Below, piece after piece: positions 17,181-25,481 of a DNA stretch of 64,000 nt. The stretch is from positions 5,640,501-5,704,500 of the forward strand of contig NZ_CP012830.1 of assembly GCF_001307155.1 (NCBI RefSeq), given 5' to 3'. The notes beneath the pieces are model-generated. The model searched no databases, was not told where the DNA came from, and saw only the letters and a list, made by a program, of their open reading frames with translations. The stretch is from Pseudomonas fluorescens (GTDB lineage: Bacteria > Pseudomonadota > Gammaproteobacteria > Pseudomonadales > Pseudomonadaceae). The position numbers were made by a program, and so were the translations under genes. The first letter of the stretch is position 1. Every line of letters starts with the position of its first letter.

Positions 17181-17902
17181 CGCGTCATCCCTCGCACGCC
17201 CTGGTTGTAGCGCCGTTCAAGCACGCGCAAGACATAGTTCGAAGCGCTGGTGATCAGCAGGTACAGCGCTGCCGCCAGCAACAGAAAATCCAGCATGTTG
17301 AAGGTGCTTTTGCCGGCCTCCTGCGCGACCTTGACCAGGTCCGACAAGCCGATGATCGACACCAGCGCCGTAGCCTTGAGCAGCACCAGCCAGTTGTTGC
17401 CCAGACTCGGCAAGGCAAAGCGCATCATCTGCGGGAACACCACGCAGTAAAACCGCTGCCAACGGCTCAGGCCAAACGACGCGCCGGCCTCCTGTTGCCC
17501 CCGAGGAACACTGAGGATCGCGCCACGAAAGGTCTCGGTAAAATACGCACCATAGATAAAGCCCAGGGTCACGATACCGGCCACGAACGGGTCGATTTCC
17601 ATGTACGGCCATTGCATGAACTCGGTCAGGCTGCTCAACCAGCCTTGCAGGCTGTAGAAGATCAGCAACATCAACACCAGGTCCGGTACACCGCGAATCA
17701 GCGTGGTGTAAAAGGTTGCCGGCAGGTTCAGCAGCCGCAGCGGCGAAAGCTTGGCCGCCGCACCGAGCAAACCCAGCAGCATGCTGACCAGCAGCGACAG
17801 CGCCGAGAGTTTCAGGGTCACCCAGGTGCCGTGCAGCAGCAGTGGGCCATAGCCTTGCAGGGCCGAGAGATCCAGGCCCAGAGCATTGAGGAAGGTATTC
17901 AC
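17177..17902 (-). CDS. Basic amino-acid ABC transporter, permease (HisQ/AotQ-like)
   Basis: This 241-residue permease starts at a GTG (17902) preceded by ACAGGTGAC; the open frame continues upstream into non-membrane sequence that I do not include. It shows TLIRGVPDLVLMLLIFYS and the EAA loop QQEAGASFGLSRWQRFYCVVFPQMMRFALP. It is paired with the adjacent HisM-like permease, as in the HisJQMP and AotJQMP systems. Confidence 0.9.
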   Translation of the reverse strand: MNTFLNALGLDLSALQGYGPLLLHGTWVTLKLSALSLLVSMLLGLLGAAAKLSPLRLLNLPATFYTTLIRGVPDLVLMLLIFYSLQGWLSSLTEFMQWPYMEIDPFVAGIVTLGFIYGAYFTETFRGAILSVPRGQQEAGASFGLSRWQRFYCVVFPQMMRFALPSLGNNWLVLLKATALVSIIGLSDLVKVAQEAGKSTFNMLDFLLLAAALYLLITSASNYVLRVLERRYNQGVRGMTR

Positions 17903-17977
17903 GCAAGTCACCTGTCTTGAAGCACCACAGCGAGGCATTGGGTCGTGAACCACGGCCCAATGCTTCAGGTGCGCTGA

Positions 17978-18763
17978 TCAGTTGTTGTAGAGGTCCAGAT
18001 CGCCGAAGTATTTCTTCTGGATCTGCGCGTAGATGCCCTTCTCGTGCAGGGCCTTGATGGCGGTATTGAGCATGCCTTTGAGCTCGTCGTTGTCCTTGCG
18101 TACACCGATGGCGATATCCGCCGGCACCAGCGGATCACTGATGCCTTGGCTGTTCTTGAAGGGGGCGCCTTGTGGCGACTCAAGGAAGCTCATCTGCGCT
18201 TGCAGCTTGTCCTGAATCGAGGCGTCGAGGCGGCCGTAAACCAGATCGGCGTAGACCTGATCCTGGTTCTGATAGGCGCGCAGCTTCACCCCGCCCGGCG
18301 CCAGTTTGGCCCTGGCGTAGGTTTCCTGAATGGTGCCTTGCATGAAACCAATGGTCTTGCCCTTGAGCGACTCGGCGGTGGGCTCAAGCCCCGAATCCTT
18401 GCGGGTGACGATGGCGGTCGGGCCGGCATACAGACGGTCGGTAAAATCGATCTGCTTCTTGCGGGCGTCGGTGACGGTCATCGACGACTCGATGGCATCG
18501 AACTTGCCGGCCTTGAGCGCAGGAATCAGCCCGTCGAAGTCATTGCTGACCCACACACACTTGAGCTTCAGTTCGGCGCAGATCGCGTTGCCCAGGTCCA
18601 CGCCAAAGCCTTGCACGCCACCGTCGGCGGTGGTCGACTCAAACGGCGGGTAGCTTGGGTTGGTGCCAAAGCGCAGTTCAGTCCACTCTTTGGCGCTAGC
18701 GCCGGCCGAGCAGAACAGCATCGCGAGTACAGGCAACGTCAGCCATTGGGTTTTCATCTTCAT
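17978..18763 (-). CDS. Periplasmic basic amino-acid-binding protein (LAO/HisJ family)
   Basis: This 261-residue protein has a signal peptide cleaved near GASA-KE (residue 24) and the LAO/HisJ fold: LRFGTNPSYPPFES, GFGVDLGNAICAELKLKCVWV with the conserved Cys pair, FDGLIPALKAGKFDAIESSMTVTDARKKQIDFTDRLY, and a second lobe containing KGKTIGFMQGT. This pattern strongly suggests lysine/arginine/ornithine or histidine binding. It is the first gene of the transporter-Lrp-ctlX-AstA-like run, which reads away from the divergent valine-catabolic gene. Confidence 0.93.
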   Translation of the reverse strand: MKMKTQWLTLPVLAMLFCSAGASAKEWTELRFGTNPSYPPFESTTADGGVQGFGVDLGNAICAELKLKCVWVSNDFDGLIPALKAGKFDAIESSMTVTDARKKQIDFTDRLYAGPTAIVTRKDSGLEPTAESLKGKTIGFMQGTIQETYARAKLAPGGVKLRAYQNQDQVYADLVYGRLDASIQDKLQAQMSFLESPQGAPFKNSQGISDPLVPADIAIGVRKDNDELKGMLNTAIKALHEKGIYAQIQKKYFGDLDLYNN

Positions 18764-19215
18764 AAGTCCCGATTTGATTGGAATTATCGCGACCGGGCAC
18801 GAATGCCTGGGCGCCTTTATGGGCAGGAACAGAGAGTCGATGCGGCGTCTGCCGCAGCAGCGTTCTTATTGTTTGTGTTCGGTGCACCGCCAAAGGCCGG
18901 CCACACCCCACCCTGAAACCCTTGGCGCAGACGGCTTCGAATGGAACGCCAGAATGCCAACAGTCGATTGTGCCGAGGTGTCGAAAGGACCGTCGCAGAC
19001 AGCTCGCTTGTGCTGATGTCAGCATTTTCACAGCCGATCCTGTCGTGAATGCCCTATTAGGGGATTTTTGCGATGAAGGCGTTTGCAGGTATTACAAAAA
19101 TGCAGACCGGACCTGCATCTATCACGGTTGTACATCGCAAATTTGCACTGTTACGATCCGGCATCGTTCGCGCGCGAACACTTCTATAAAGAACAATAAA
19201 AGCAGGGAGTTAGTG
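18764..19215. other. Divergent intergenic region (452 bases)
   Basis: This gap separates the binding-protein gene (minus) from the hydroxyisobutyryl-CoA hydrolase gene (plus) and must hold both promoters. Visible elements are an interrupted palindrome TGCAGGT..ACCTGCA at 19082-19117 containing ATGCAG..CTGCAT, and the promoter-like pair described separately. The frame that opens at 18778 and runs into the downstream gene lacks the family start and is not considered coding before 19216. Confidence 0.5.
19128..19157 (+). promoter_or_regulatory. Candidate sigma-70 promoter for the valine-catabolic pair
   Basis: TTGTAC (-35) and TACGAT (-10) are separated by 18 bases, about 58 bases before the ATG at 19216. 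Each hexamer departs from consensus, so this is a weak prediction. Confidence 0.4.
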
Positions 19216-20322
19216 ATGACTGCTCAGGTTTCATCCCAGGCGACCCACGGCATTGATGCCAGCGCCAACGACGTGCTGGCCGAGGTCCGCAACCACATTG
19301 GCCACCTGACCCTCAATCGCCCTGCCGGCCTCAACGCCATTACCCTGGACATGGTCCGTAGCCTGCACCGACAACTCGATGCCTGGTCGAAAGACCCGCA
19401 TATCCACGCCGTGGTGTTGCGCGGGGCTGGCGAAAAGGCCTTCTGCGCCGGTGGCGATATCCGTTCGCTGTACGACAGTTTCAAAAGCGGCGGCACCCTG
19501 CATGAAGACTTTTTCGTCGAGGAATACGCCCTCGACCTGGCGATCCACCATTACCGCAAACCGGTACTGGCGTTGATGGACGGTTTCGTCCTCGGCGGCG
19601 GCATGGGCCTGGTGCAAGGCGCAGACCTGCGGGTAGTCACCGAACGCAGTCGCCTGGCAATGCCGGAAGTGGCCATCGGTTACTTCCCTGACGTTGGCGG
19701 CAGCTACTTCCTGCCACGGATTCCCGGCGAACTGGGCATCTACCTCGGCGTCAGCGGCGTGCAGATCCGCGCCGCCGATGCGCTGTATTGCGGGTTGGCC
19801 GATTGGTACCTGGAAAGCCAGAAACTCGCCGAACTGGATCAACACCTCGACAGCCTCGAGTGGCACGACACCCCGCTCAAGGACCTGCAAGGCCTACTGG
19901 CGAAACTCGCGCTACAGCAACTGCCCGATGCACCATTGCAGGCACTGCGGCCAACGATCGACCACTTCTTCGCGCTGCCGGATGTGCCAAGCATTGTCGA
20001 GCAACTGCGCACCGTTACGGTTGCCGACAGTCACGATTGGGCAATGACCACTGCCGATTTACTCGACAGTCGTTCACCGCTGGCCATGGGTGTAACGTTA
20101 GAGATGCTGCGTCGCGGCCGTCAGCTGAGCCTGGAAAACTGCTTCGCCCTCGAACTGCACCTCGATCGTCAGTGGTTCGAACGCGGTGACCTGATCGAAG
20201 GCGTCCGCGCCTTGCTGATCGACAAAGACAAGAGCCCACGCTGGAACCCTCCGACCGTGCAGGCGCTGGACGCCAAACACGTTGCGAGCTTCTTCAGCGG
20301 TTTTGACCAGAGCGGGAGCTGA
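19216..20322 (+). CDS. 3-hydroxyisobutyryl-CoA hydrolase / enoyl-CoA hydratase-isomerase family
   Basis: This 368-residue crotonase-fold protein has the extended length and C-terminal block of 3-hydroxyisobutyryl-CoA hydrolases. Motifs include KAFCAGGDIRSLY, GGGMGLVQGADLRVVTE (oxyanion hole), MPEVAIGYFPDVGGSYFL and EGVRALLIDKDKSPRW. The enzyme releases 3-hydroxyisobutyrate from its CoA ester in valine degradation. I chose the ATG at 19216 behind AGGGAG. The adjacent acyl-CoA dehydrogenase, 3 bases downstream, would supply the isobutyryl-CoA dehydrogenase step; the intermediate hydratase is likely the one encoded at 21574-22347. Confidence 0.88.
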   Translation: MTAQVSSQATHGIDASANDVLAEVRNHIGHLTLNRPAGLNAITLDMVRSLHRQLDAWSKDPHIHAVVLRGAGEKAFCAGGDIRSLYDSFKSGGTLHEDFFVEEYALDLAIHHYRKPVLALMDGFVLGGGMGLVQGADLRVVTERSRLAMPEVAIGYFPDVGGSYFLPRIPGELGIYLGVSGVQIRAADALYCGLADWYLESQKLAELDQHLDSLEWHDTPLKDLQGLLAKLALQQLPDAPLQALRPTIDHFFALPDVPSIVEQLRTVTVADSHDWAMTTADLLDSRSPLAMGVTLEMLRRGRQLSLENCFALELHLDRQWFERGDLIEGVRALLIDKDKSPRWNPPTVQALDAKHVASFFSGFDQSGS

Positions 20323-20325
20323 GCC

Positions 20326-21477
20326 ATGCACGATATCGAATTGACCGAAGAACAAGTGATGATCCGCGACATGGCCCGGGACTTTGCCCGCGGCGAAATC
20401 GCCCCTCACGCCCAGGCCTGGGAAAAAGCCGGCTGGATCGATGATGCGCTCGTGGCCAAGATGGGCGAGCTGGGTTTGCTCGGCATGGTGGTTCCCGAGG
20501 AATGGGGCGGCACTTACGTCGACTACGTGGCCTACGCGCTGGCGGTGGAAGAGATTTCTGCCGGCGACGGCGCCACCGGCGCCCTGATGAGCATCCACAA
20601 TTCGGTGGGCTGCGGGCCGGTTCTCAACTATGGCACTGAAGAACAGAAACAGACCTGGCTGGCGGATCTGGCCAGCGGTCAGGCCATCGGCTGCTTCTGC
20701 CTGACCGAGCCGCAGGCCGGTTCCGAGGCGCATAACCTGCGCACCCGCGCCGAACTGCGCGACGGCCAGTGGGTGATCAATGGCGCCAAGCAGTTCGTCA
20801 GCAACGGTCGACGGGCAAAACTGGCGATTGTGTTTGCCGTGACCGATCCGGATCTGGGCAAGAAAGGTTTGTCGGCGTTCCTGGTGCCAACCGACACACC
20901 GGGTTTTATCGTCGACCGCAGCGAACACAAGATGGGTATCCGCGCTTCCGACACCTGCGCGGTGACGCTGAACAACTGCACGATCCCCGAAGCCAATCTG
21001 CTCGGTGAGCGCGGCAAGGGTTTGGCGATTGCCTTGTCCAACCTTGAAGGCGGTCGCATTGGCATCGCCGCGCAGGCACTGGGCATCGCCCGTGCAGCGT
21101 TCGAAGCAGCGCTGGCCTACGCCCGTGACCGGGTGCAGTTCGACAAACCGATCATCGAGCACCAAAGCGTCGCCAACATGCTCGCCGACATGCACACCCG
21201 GCTGAACGCCGCACGCCTGCTGATCCTCCACGCCGCCCGGTTGCGCAGCGCCGGCAAGCCATGCCTGTCGGAAGCCTCGCAGGCCAAGCTGTTTGCCTCG
21301 GAGATGGCTGAGAAAGTCTGTTCGTCCGCGATACAGATTCACGGCGGCTACGGCTATCTGGAAGATTATCCGGTGGAACGCTACTACCGCGATGCGCGGA
21401 TCACGCAGATTTATGAAGGGTCGAGCGAGATTCAGCGGATGGTGATTGCGCGGGAGCTCAAGAACTACCTGGTGTGA
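20326..21477 (+). CDS. Acyl-CoA dehydrogenase (isobutyryl-CoA dehydrogenase-like)
   Basis: This 383-residue flavoprotein has the full acyl-CoA dehydrogenase layout: FCLTEPQAGSEAHNLRT (FAD/substrate motif 1), RDRVQFDKPI, and IHGGYGYLEDYPVERYYRDARITQIYEGSSEIQRMVIARE. The catalytic Glu is expected in IYEGSSE, as in short and branched-chain members. It follows the hydroxyisobutyryl-CoA hydrolase gene by 3 bases, which argues for isobutyryl-CoA as substrate. Electrons would pass to ETF. 2-Methylbutyryl-CoA remains an alternative substrate. Confidence 0.88.
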   Translation: MHDIELTEEQVMIRDMARDFARGEIAPHAQAWEKAGWIDDALVAKMGELGLLGMVVPEEWGGTYVDYVAYALAVEEISAGDGATGALMSIHNSVGCGPVLNYGTEEQKQTWLADLASGQAIGCFCLTEPQAGSEAHNLRTRAELRDGQWVINGAKQFVSNGRRAKLAIVFAVTDPDLGKKGLSAFLVPTDTPGFIVDRSEHKMGIRASDTCAVTLNNCTIPEANLLGERGKGLAIALSNLEGGRIGIAAQALGIARAAFEAALAYARDRVQFDKPIIEHQSVANMLADMHTRLNAARLLILHAARLRSAGKPCLSEASQAKLFASEMAEKVCSSAIQIHGGYGYLEDYPVERYYRDARITQIYEGSSEIQRMVIARELKNYLV

Positions 21478-21489
21478 GCCCCCAAAAGC

Positions 21490-21552
21490 ATCGCGGGCAA
21501 GCCTTGCTCCTACGGATTCAGGTGATCTGTAGGAGCAAGGCTTGCCCGCGAT
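21490..21552. repeat. REP doublet, family B (ATCGCGGGCAAGCCTTGCTCCTAC)
   Basis: Two 24-base arms, ATCGCGGGCAAGCCTTGCTC plus CTAC and its exact reverse complement, face each other across about 15 bases. The element sits between two convergent genes. The same sequence recurs at 28507-28594 and as a half element at 33187-33211. Confidence 0.9.
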
Positions 21553-21573
21553 GACGTCAGTGAGGACGCTGCA

Positions 21574-22347
21574 TTACTTACCGACGAACTGCGCCTCACG
21601 CTTGGCAATAAACGCCGCCATGCCTTCTTTCTGGTCCTGTGTGGCAAACGCCGCATGGAACACCCGACGTTCGAAACGCACGCCTTCGGACAGGCTGACT
21701 TCAAAAGCGCGGTTGACGCTTTCCTTGACCATCATTGCAATCGGCAAGGACTTCTTGGCAATCAACGCGGCAACCTTCAGCGCTTCATCCAGCAACTCAT
21801 CCACCGGCACGATGCGCGCAACGATGCCGCAGCGTTCCGCTTCCACCGCATCGATCAGGCGGCCGCTGAGGCACATTTCCATGGCTTTGGCCTTGCCCAC
21901 GGCGCGAGTCAGGCGCTGGGTGCCGCCCATGCCCGGCAACACGCCGAGGTTGATTTCCGGCTGGCCGAATTTGGCGTTGTCGCCGGCCAGAATGAAGTCG
22001 CACATCAGCGCCAGCTCACAGCCACCACCCAACGCAAAACCGGCGACCGCGGCAATGACCGGTTTGCGTCGGTTGGCCACCCGGTCACTGTCGCTGAACA
22101 GGTCGTCAAGGTAGATCTGCGGATAGGTCAGCTCGGCCATTTCCTTGATGTCGGCACCGGCAACAAAGGCTTTCTTCGAGCCGGTCAGCACGATGCAGCC
22201 GATTTCCGGATTGGCTTCCAGACCATCCAGCGCGTGGTTCAGCTCGCTGACGATCTGCGCATTCAAGGCATTCAGGGCTTGCGGGCGGTTGAGGGTGATC
22301 AGACCCACGCGACCCTGGACTTCCAACAAAATCGTTTCGTAGCTCAT
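21574..22347 (-). CDS. Enoyl-CoA hydratase
   Basis: This 257-residue crotonase is full length. It shows VGLITLNRPQALNALNAQIV, the oxyanion-hole segment KAFVAGADIKEMAEL, and GFALGGGCELALMCDFILAG and GQPEINLGVLPGMGGTQRLTRAVG with both catalytic Glu positions. It hydrates short 2-enoyl-CoAs (tiglyl-, methacrylyl- or crotonyl-CoA). The ATG at 22347 is preceded by GAAGGA. It is the last gene of the acyl-CoA synthetase, dehydrogenase, thiolase, acyl-CoA dehydrogenase, hydratase run, consistent with 2-methylbutyryl-CoA (isoleucine) beta-oxidation. Confidence 0.92.
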   Translation of the reverse strand: MSYETILLEVQGRVGLITLNRPQALNALNAQIVSELNHALDGLEANPEIGCIVLTGSKKAFVAGADIKEMAELTYPQIYLDDLFSDSDRVANRRKPVIAAVAGFALGGGCELALMCDFILAGDNAKFGQPEINLGVLPGMGGTQRLTRAVGKAKAMEMCLSGRLIDAVEAERCGIVARIVPVDELLDEALKVAALIAKKSLPIAMMVKESVNRAFEVSLSEGVRFERRVFHAAFATQDQKEGMAAFIAKREAQFVGK

Positions 22348-22360
22348 GCAACGTTCCTTC

Positions 22361-23488
22361 TCAAAGATTGCGCGAAATGACCATGCGCTGAATATCGCTG
22401 GTGCCTTCATAGATCTGACAAACCCGCACGTCGCGGTAGATCCGCTCCAGCGGGAAGTCGCTCAGGTAACCGTAACCACCGAGGGTTTGCAAGGCCGTCG
22501 AGCAGACCTTTTCGGCCATTTCCGAGGCGAACAGCTTGGCCATCGAGGCTTCCACCAGCGCCGGTTTGCCGCTGTCACGCAGGGCGGCGGCGTAATGCAC
22601 CATTTGCCGGGCGACAGCGATTTGCGTGGCCATGTCAGCCAAACGGAAGGCTACCGCCTGATGCTCGATGATCGGCTTGCCGAAACTCTCGCGCTCGCGG
22701 GCGTAATCGCGGGCGGCTTCGAACGCGGCGCGGGCCATGCCGACCGACTGCGAAGCAATCCCGACACGTCCGCCTTCAAGGTTGGCCAGGGCGATTTTGT
22801 AGCCTTCGCCCTCCTCGCCCAGACGATTGGCCACCGGCACCTGCACGTCCTCAAAGAGGATTTGGCAGGTGTCCGAGGCGTGCTGGCCGAGCTTGTCTTC
22901 AACCCGCGCAACCTTGTAGCCCGGTGAATCGGTCGGCACGATAAAGGCACTGATCCCGCGTTTGCCGGCGCTCGGGTCGGTGACCGCGAAGACAATCACC
23001 ACCCCGGCATTTTGCCCCGAGGTAATGAACTGCTTGCAGCCGTTGAGCACGTAGTGATCGCCGTTCAGGCGGGCACGGGTTTTCAGGCTGCTGGCGTCGG
23101 AACCGGCCTGCGGCTCGGTCAGCGCGAACGCCCCGAGCATGGCGCCGCTGGCCAACGGCTTGAGGAAGCGCTCTTTCTGATCGTCGTTGCCGAACTTGAG
23201 GATCGGCACGCAACCCACCGAGTTGTGCACGCTCATGATGGTCGAGCAGGCGCCATCGCCAGCGGCGATTTCTTCCAGGGCCATGGCGTACGCCAGGTAA
23301 CCGGTGTCGCAACCGCCCCACTGCTCCGGTACCAACATGCCGAAGAAGCCCAGCTCGGCCATTTCGCCGATGGCTTCCTTGGGAAAGCGGTGCTCGCGAT
23401 CCCACTCGGCGGCGAACGGCTTGAGCCGTTCCTGAGCAAATTGCCGGGCCGCGTCGCTGATTTGTAGTTGTTCGTCAGTTGGTAGCAT
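22361..23488 (-). CDS. Acyl-CoA dehydrogenase (2-methylbutyryl/short branched-chain type)
   Basis: This 375-residue flavoprotein shows AFALTEPQAGSDASSLKTRA, RERESFGKPIIEHQAVAFRLADM and LGGYGYLSDFPLERIYRDVRVCQIYEGTSDIQRMVISR, with the catalytic Glu expected in IYEGTSD. ATG at 23488 follows AAGGAATCAAC. It is 13 bases upstream of the hydratase gene and downstream of the thiolase gene. I infer oxidation of 2-methylbutyryl-CoA to tiglyl-CoA; other short acyl-CoAs are possible. Confidence 0.9.
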   Translation of the reverse strand: MLPTDEQLQISDAARQFAQERLKPFAAEWDREHRFPKEAIGEMAELGFFGMLVPEQWGGCDTGYLAYAMALEEIAAGDGACSTIMSVHNSVGCVPILKFGNDDQKERFLKPLASGAMLGAFALTEPQAGSDASSLKTRARLNGDHYVLNGCKQFITSGQNAGVVIVFAVTDPSAGKRGISAFIVPTDSPGYKVARVEDKLGQHASDTCQILFEDVQVPVANRLGEEGEGYKIALANLEGGRVGIASQSVGMARAAFEAARDYARERESFGKPIIEHQAVAFRLADMATQIAVARQMVHYAAALRDSGKPALVEASMAKLFASEMAEKVCSTALQTLGGYGYLSDFPLERIYRDVRVCQIYEGTSDIQRMVISRNL

Positions 23489-23497
23489 GTTGATTCC

Positions 23498-24691
23498 TTA
23501 GTACAGGCATTCAACGGCCATGGCCGTGGCTTCACCGCCGCCGATGCAGATCGCTGCGACGCCGCGTTTCAGGCCTTTCTGGCGCAAGGCCGAGAGCAAG
23601 GTCACAAGTATCCGCGCACCCGAAGCGCCGATCGGGTGACCCAGCGCACAGGCGCCACCGTGGACGTTGACCTTGCTGTGGGGGATTTCCAGCTTGGTCA
23701 TCGTCACCAGGCTGACCACCGCGAAGGCTTCGTTGACTTCGAACAGCTCGACCTCATCCAGCGACCAGCCGGTTTTCTTCAGCAGTTTCTTGATCGCGCC
23801 CACCGGTGCCACCGGGAACAGCCCCGGCGTATCAGCGAAAGCTGCGTGACCATGGATCACTGCCAGCGGTTTCAGGCCACGTTTTTCAGCTTCTGAACGA
23901 CGCATCAGCAGCAACGCCGCTGCGCCGTCGGAAATTGAACTGGAGTTGGCCGCCGTCACAGTGCCGCCGTCACGGAACGCCGGTTTCAGGCTGGCGATCT
24001 TGTCCAGTTTGGCTTTCGGTGGTTGTTCGTCATCGGTGATGAGTTTCTGCTCTTTGCCGACTATGACCTGCAGCGGAACGATTTCAGCGTTGAAGCTGCC
24101 GTCCTTGATCGCCTGTTGCGCGCGCGTGGTCGAAGCGATTGCGAACTCATCTTGCGCTTCACGCGTGAAGCCGTTGGCCTCGGCGCAGTCCTCGGCGAAG
24201 GTGCCCATCAGGCGGCCCTTGTCGTAGGCATCTTCCAGGCCGTCGAGGAACATGTGGTCAAGCACTTTGCCGTGGCCCATGCGGTAGCCGCTGCGCGCAC
24301 GATCCAACAAGTAAGGTGCGTTGGACATGCTTTCCATCCCGCCAGCAACCACCACATCGGCACTGCCGGCCAGCAGCATGTCGTGCGCGAGGATGGCCGC
24401 TTCCATGCCCGAACCGCACATTTTGTTCAGGGTGGTGCAACGGGTGGACTTGTCCAACCCTGCACCCAGCGCTGCTTGACGAGCAGGAGCCTGACCGAGG
24501 CCGGCGGACAGCACGCAACCAAACAGCACTTCTTCTACCGCGTCGGCGGCCACACCGGCACGCTCGACGGCGGCGCGGATCGCAGCAGCGCCCAGTTGTG
24601 GCGCGCTGAGGCTTTTCAGTTCACCTTGAAAACCACCCATCGGGGTGCGGACGGCGCTGACGATAACGATTGGATCGTGGGACATTGTCAT
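23498..24691 (-). CDS. Acetyl-CoA acetyltransferase / thiolase
   Basis: This 397-residue thiolase has all three catalytic regions: the nucleophile in TLNKMCGSGMEA (near residue 93), NVHGGACALGHPIGASGAR with the activating His, and the C-terminal ICIGGGEATAMAVE cysteine. ATG at 24691 is preceded by AAGGAG at the right spacing. It would cleave 2-methylacetoacetyl-CoA to acetyl-CoA and propionyl-CoA in isoleucine breakdown, or acetoacetyl-CoA. Gene order matches the P. putida region with genes called fadAx/fadB1x. Confidence 0.93.
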   Translation of the reverse strand: MTMSHDPIVIVSAVRTPMGGFQGELKSLSAPQLGAAAIRAAVERAGVAADAVEEVLFGCVLSAGLGQAPARQAALGAGLDKSTRCTTLNKMCGSGMEAAILAHDMLLAGSADVVVAGGMESMSNAPYLLDRARSGYRMGHGKVLDHMFLDGLEDAYDKGRLMGTFAEDCAEANGFTREAQDEFAIASTTRAQQAIKDGSFNAEIVPLQVIVGKEQKLITDDEQPPKAKLDKIASLKPAFRDGGTVTAANSSSISDGAAALLLMRRSEAEKRGLKPLAVIHGHAAFADTPGLFPVAPVGAIKKLLKKTGWSLDEVELFEVNEAFAVVSLVTMTKLEIPHSKVNVHGGACALGHPIGASGARILVTLLSALRQKGLKRGVAAICIGGGEATAMAVECLY

Positions 24692-24703
24692 GACAAATAC
24701 TCC

Positions 24704-25468
24704 TTATTTGGCGGCCATACGCAAGGCACCGTCGAGACGGATCACCTCGCCGTTGAGCATGCTGTTTTCTATGATATGCCTGACCAGCGCGGCGTACTCA
24801 ACCGGTTTGCCAAGGCGTGGCGGGAACGGCACGCCAGCGGCCAGCGAGTCGCGCACTTCCTGGGTCATGCCGGCCATCATCGGCGTTTCGAAGATGCCTG
24901 GGGCGATGGTCATCACCCGGATGCCGTAGCGCGCCAGTTCACGGGCGGCAGGCAAGGTCAGGCTGGCAATCGCGCCTTTGGAGGCAGCGTAGGCGGCCTG
25001 GCCGATCTGGCCGTCGAAGGCCGCCACCGAAGCGGTGTTGATGATCACCCCGCGCTCGCCGTCTTCATTGGCTTCTGTTTCGGCAATCGCCGCAGCCGCC
25101 AGGCGCAGCATGTTGAAGCTACCGATCAGGTTGACGTTGATCACCTGGCTGAAACTGGCCAGTGCGTGCGGGCCGTTCTTGCCGAGGATTTTCTCACCAC
25201 GGACCACACCGGCACAGTTGACCAGCCCGTGCAGGCCACCAAACGCTGCGACCGCTGCCTGCACCGCTGCTTCTGCCGCCGCTTCCTGACTGATGTCCGC
25301 GACGACGCAATGCGCGCCGAGCCGTTTTGCCTGAGCCGCGACGGCTTCGGCATTCAGGTCCACCAGCATGACTTTGGCACCGGCACCCACCAGCATTTCA
25401 GCCGTGGCCGCGCCCAGGCCCGACGCACCGCCGGTGACGAGAAAAACCTTGTTTTCGATCTGCATCAT
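24704..25468 (-). CDS. Short-chain dehydrogenase (3-hydroxy-2-methylbutyryl-CoA dehydrogenase, HSD10-like)
   Basis: This 254-residue NAD-dependent SDR shows the TGGASGLG nucleotide-binding motif (residues 11-18), NCAGVV, and the catalytic S, Y and K in NTASVAAFDGQIGQAAYAASKGA. The C-terminal PGIFETPMMAGM is typical of type-2 3-hydroxyacyl-CoA dehydrogenases. Start is the ATG at 25468 behind AAGGAAAC (the codon after it is also ATG). It fits the oxidation step before the thiolase encoded next. Confidence 0.92.
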   Translation of the reverse strand: MMQIENKVFLVTGGASGLGAATAEMLVGAGAKVMLVDLNAEAVAAQAKRLGAHCVVADISQEAAAEAAVQAAVAAFGGLHGLVNCAGVVRGEKILGKNGPHALASFSQVINVNLIGSFNMLRLAAAAIAETEANEDGERGVIINTASVAAFDGQIGQAAYAASKGAIASLTLPAARELARYGIRVMTIAPGIFETPMMAGMTQEVRDSLAAGVPFPPRLGKPVEYAALVRHIIENSMLNGEVIRLDGALRMAAK

Positions 25469-25481
25469 TGTTTCCTTGGAT

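Noticed and set aside
18778..19215. Long upstream extension of the hydroxyisobutyryl-CoA hydrolase frame.
   Set aside because: The extra 146 residues do not resemble the family, and the ATG at 19216 has a clear ribosome site.
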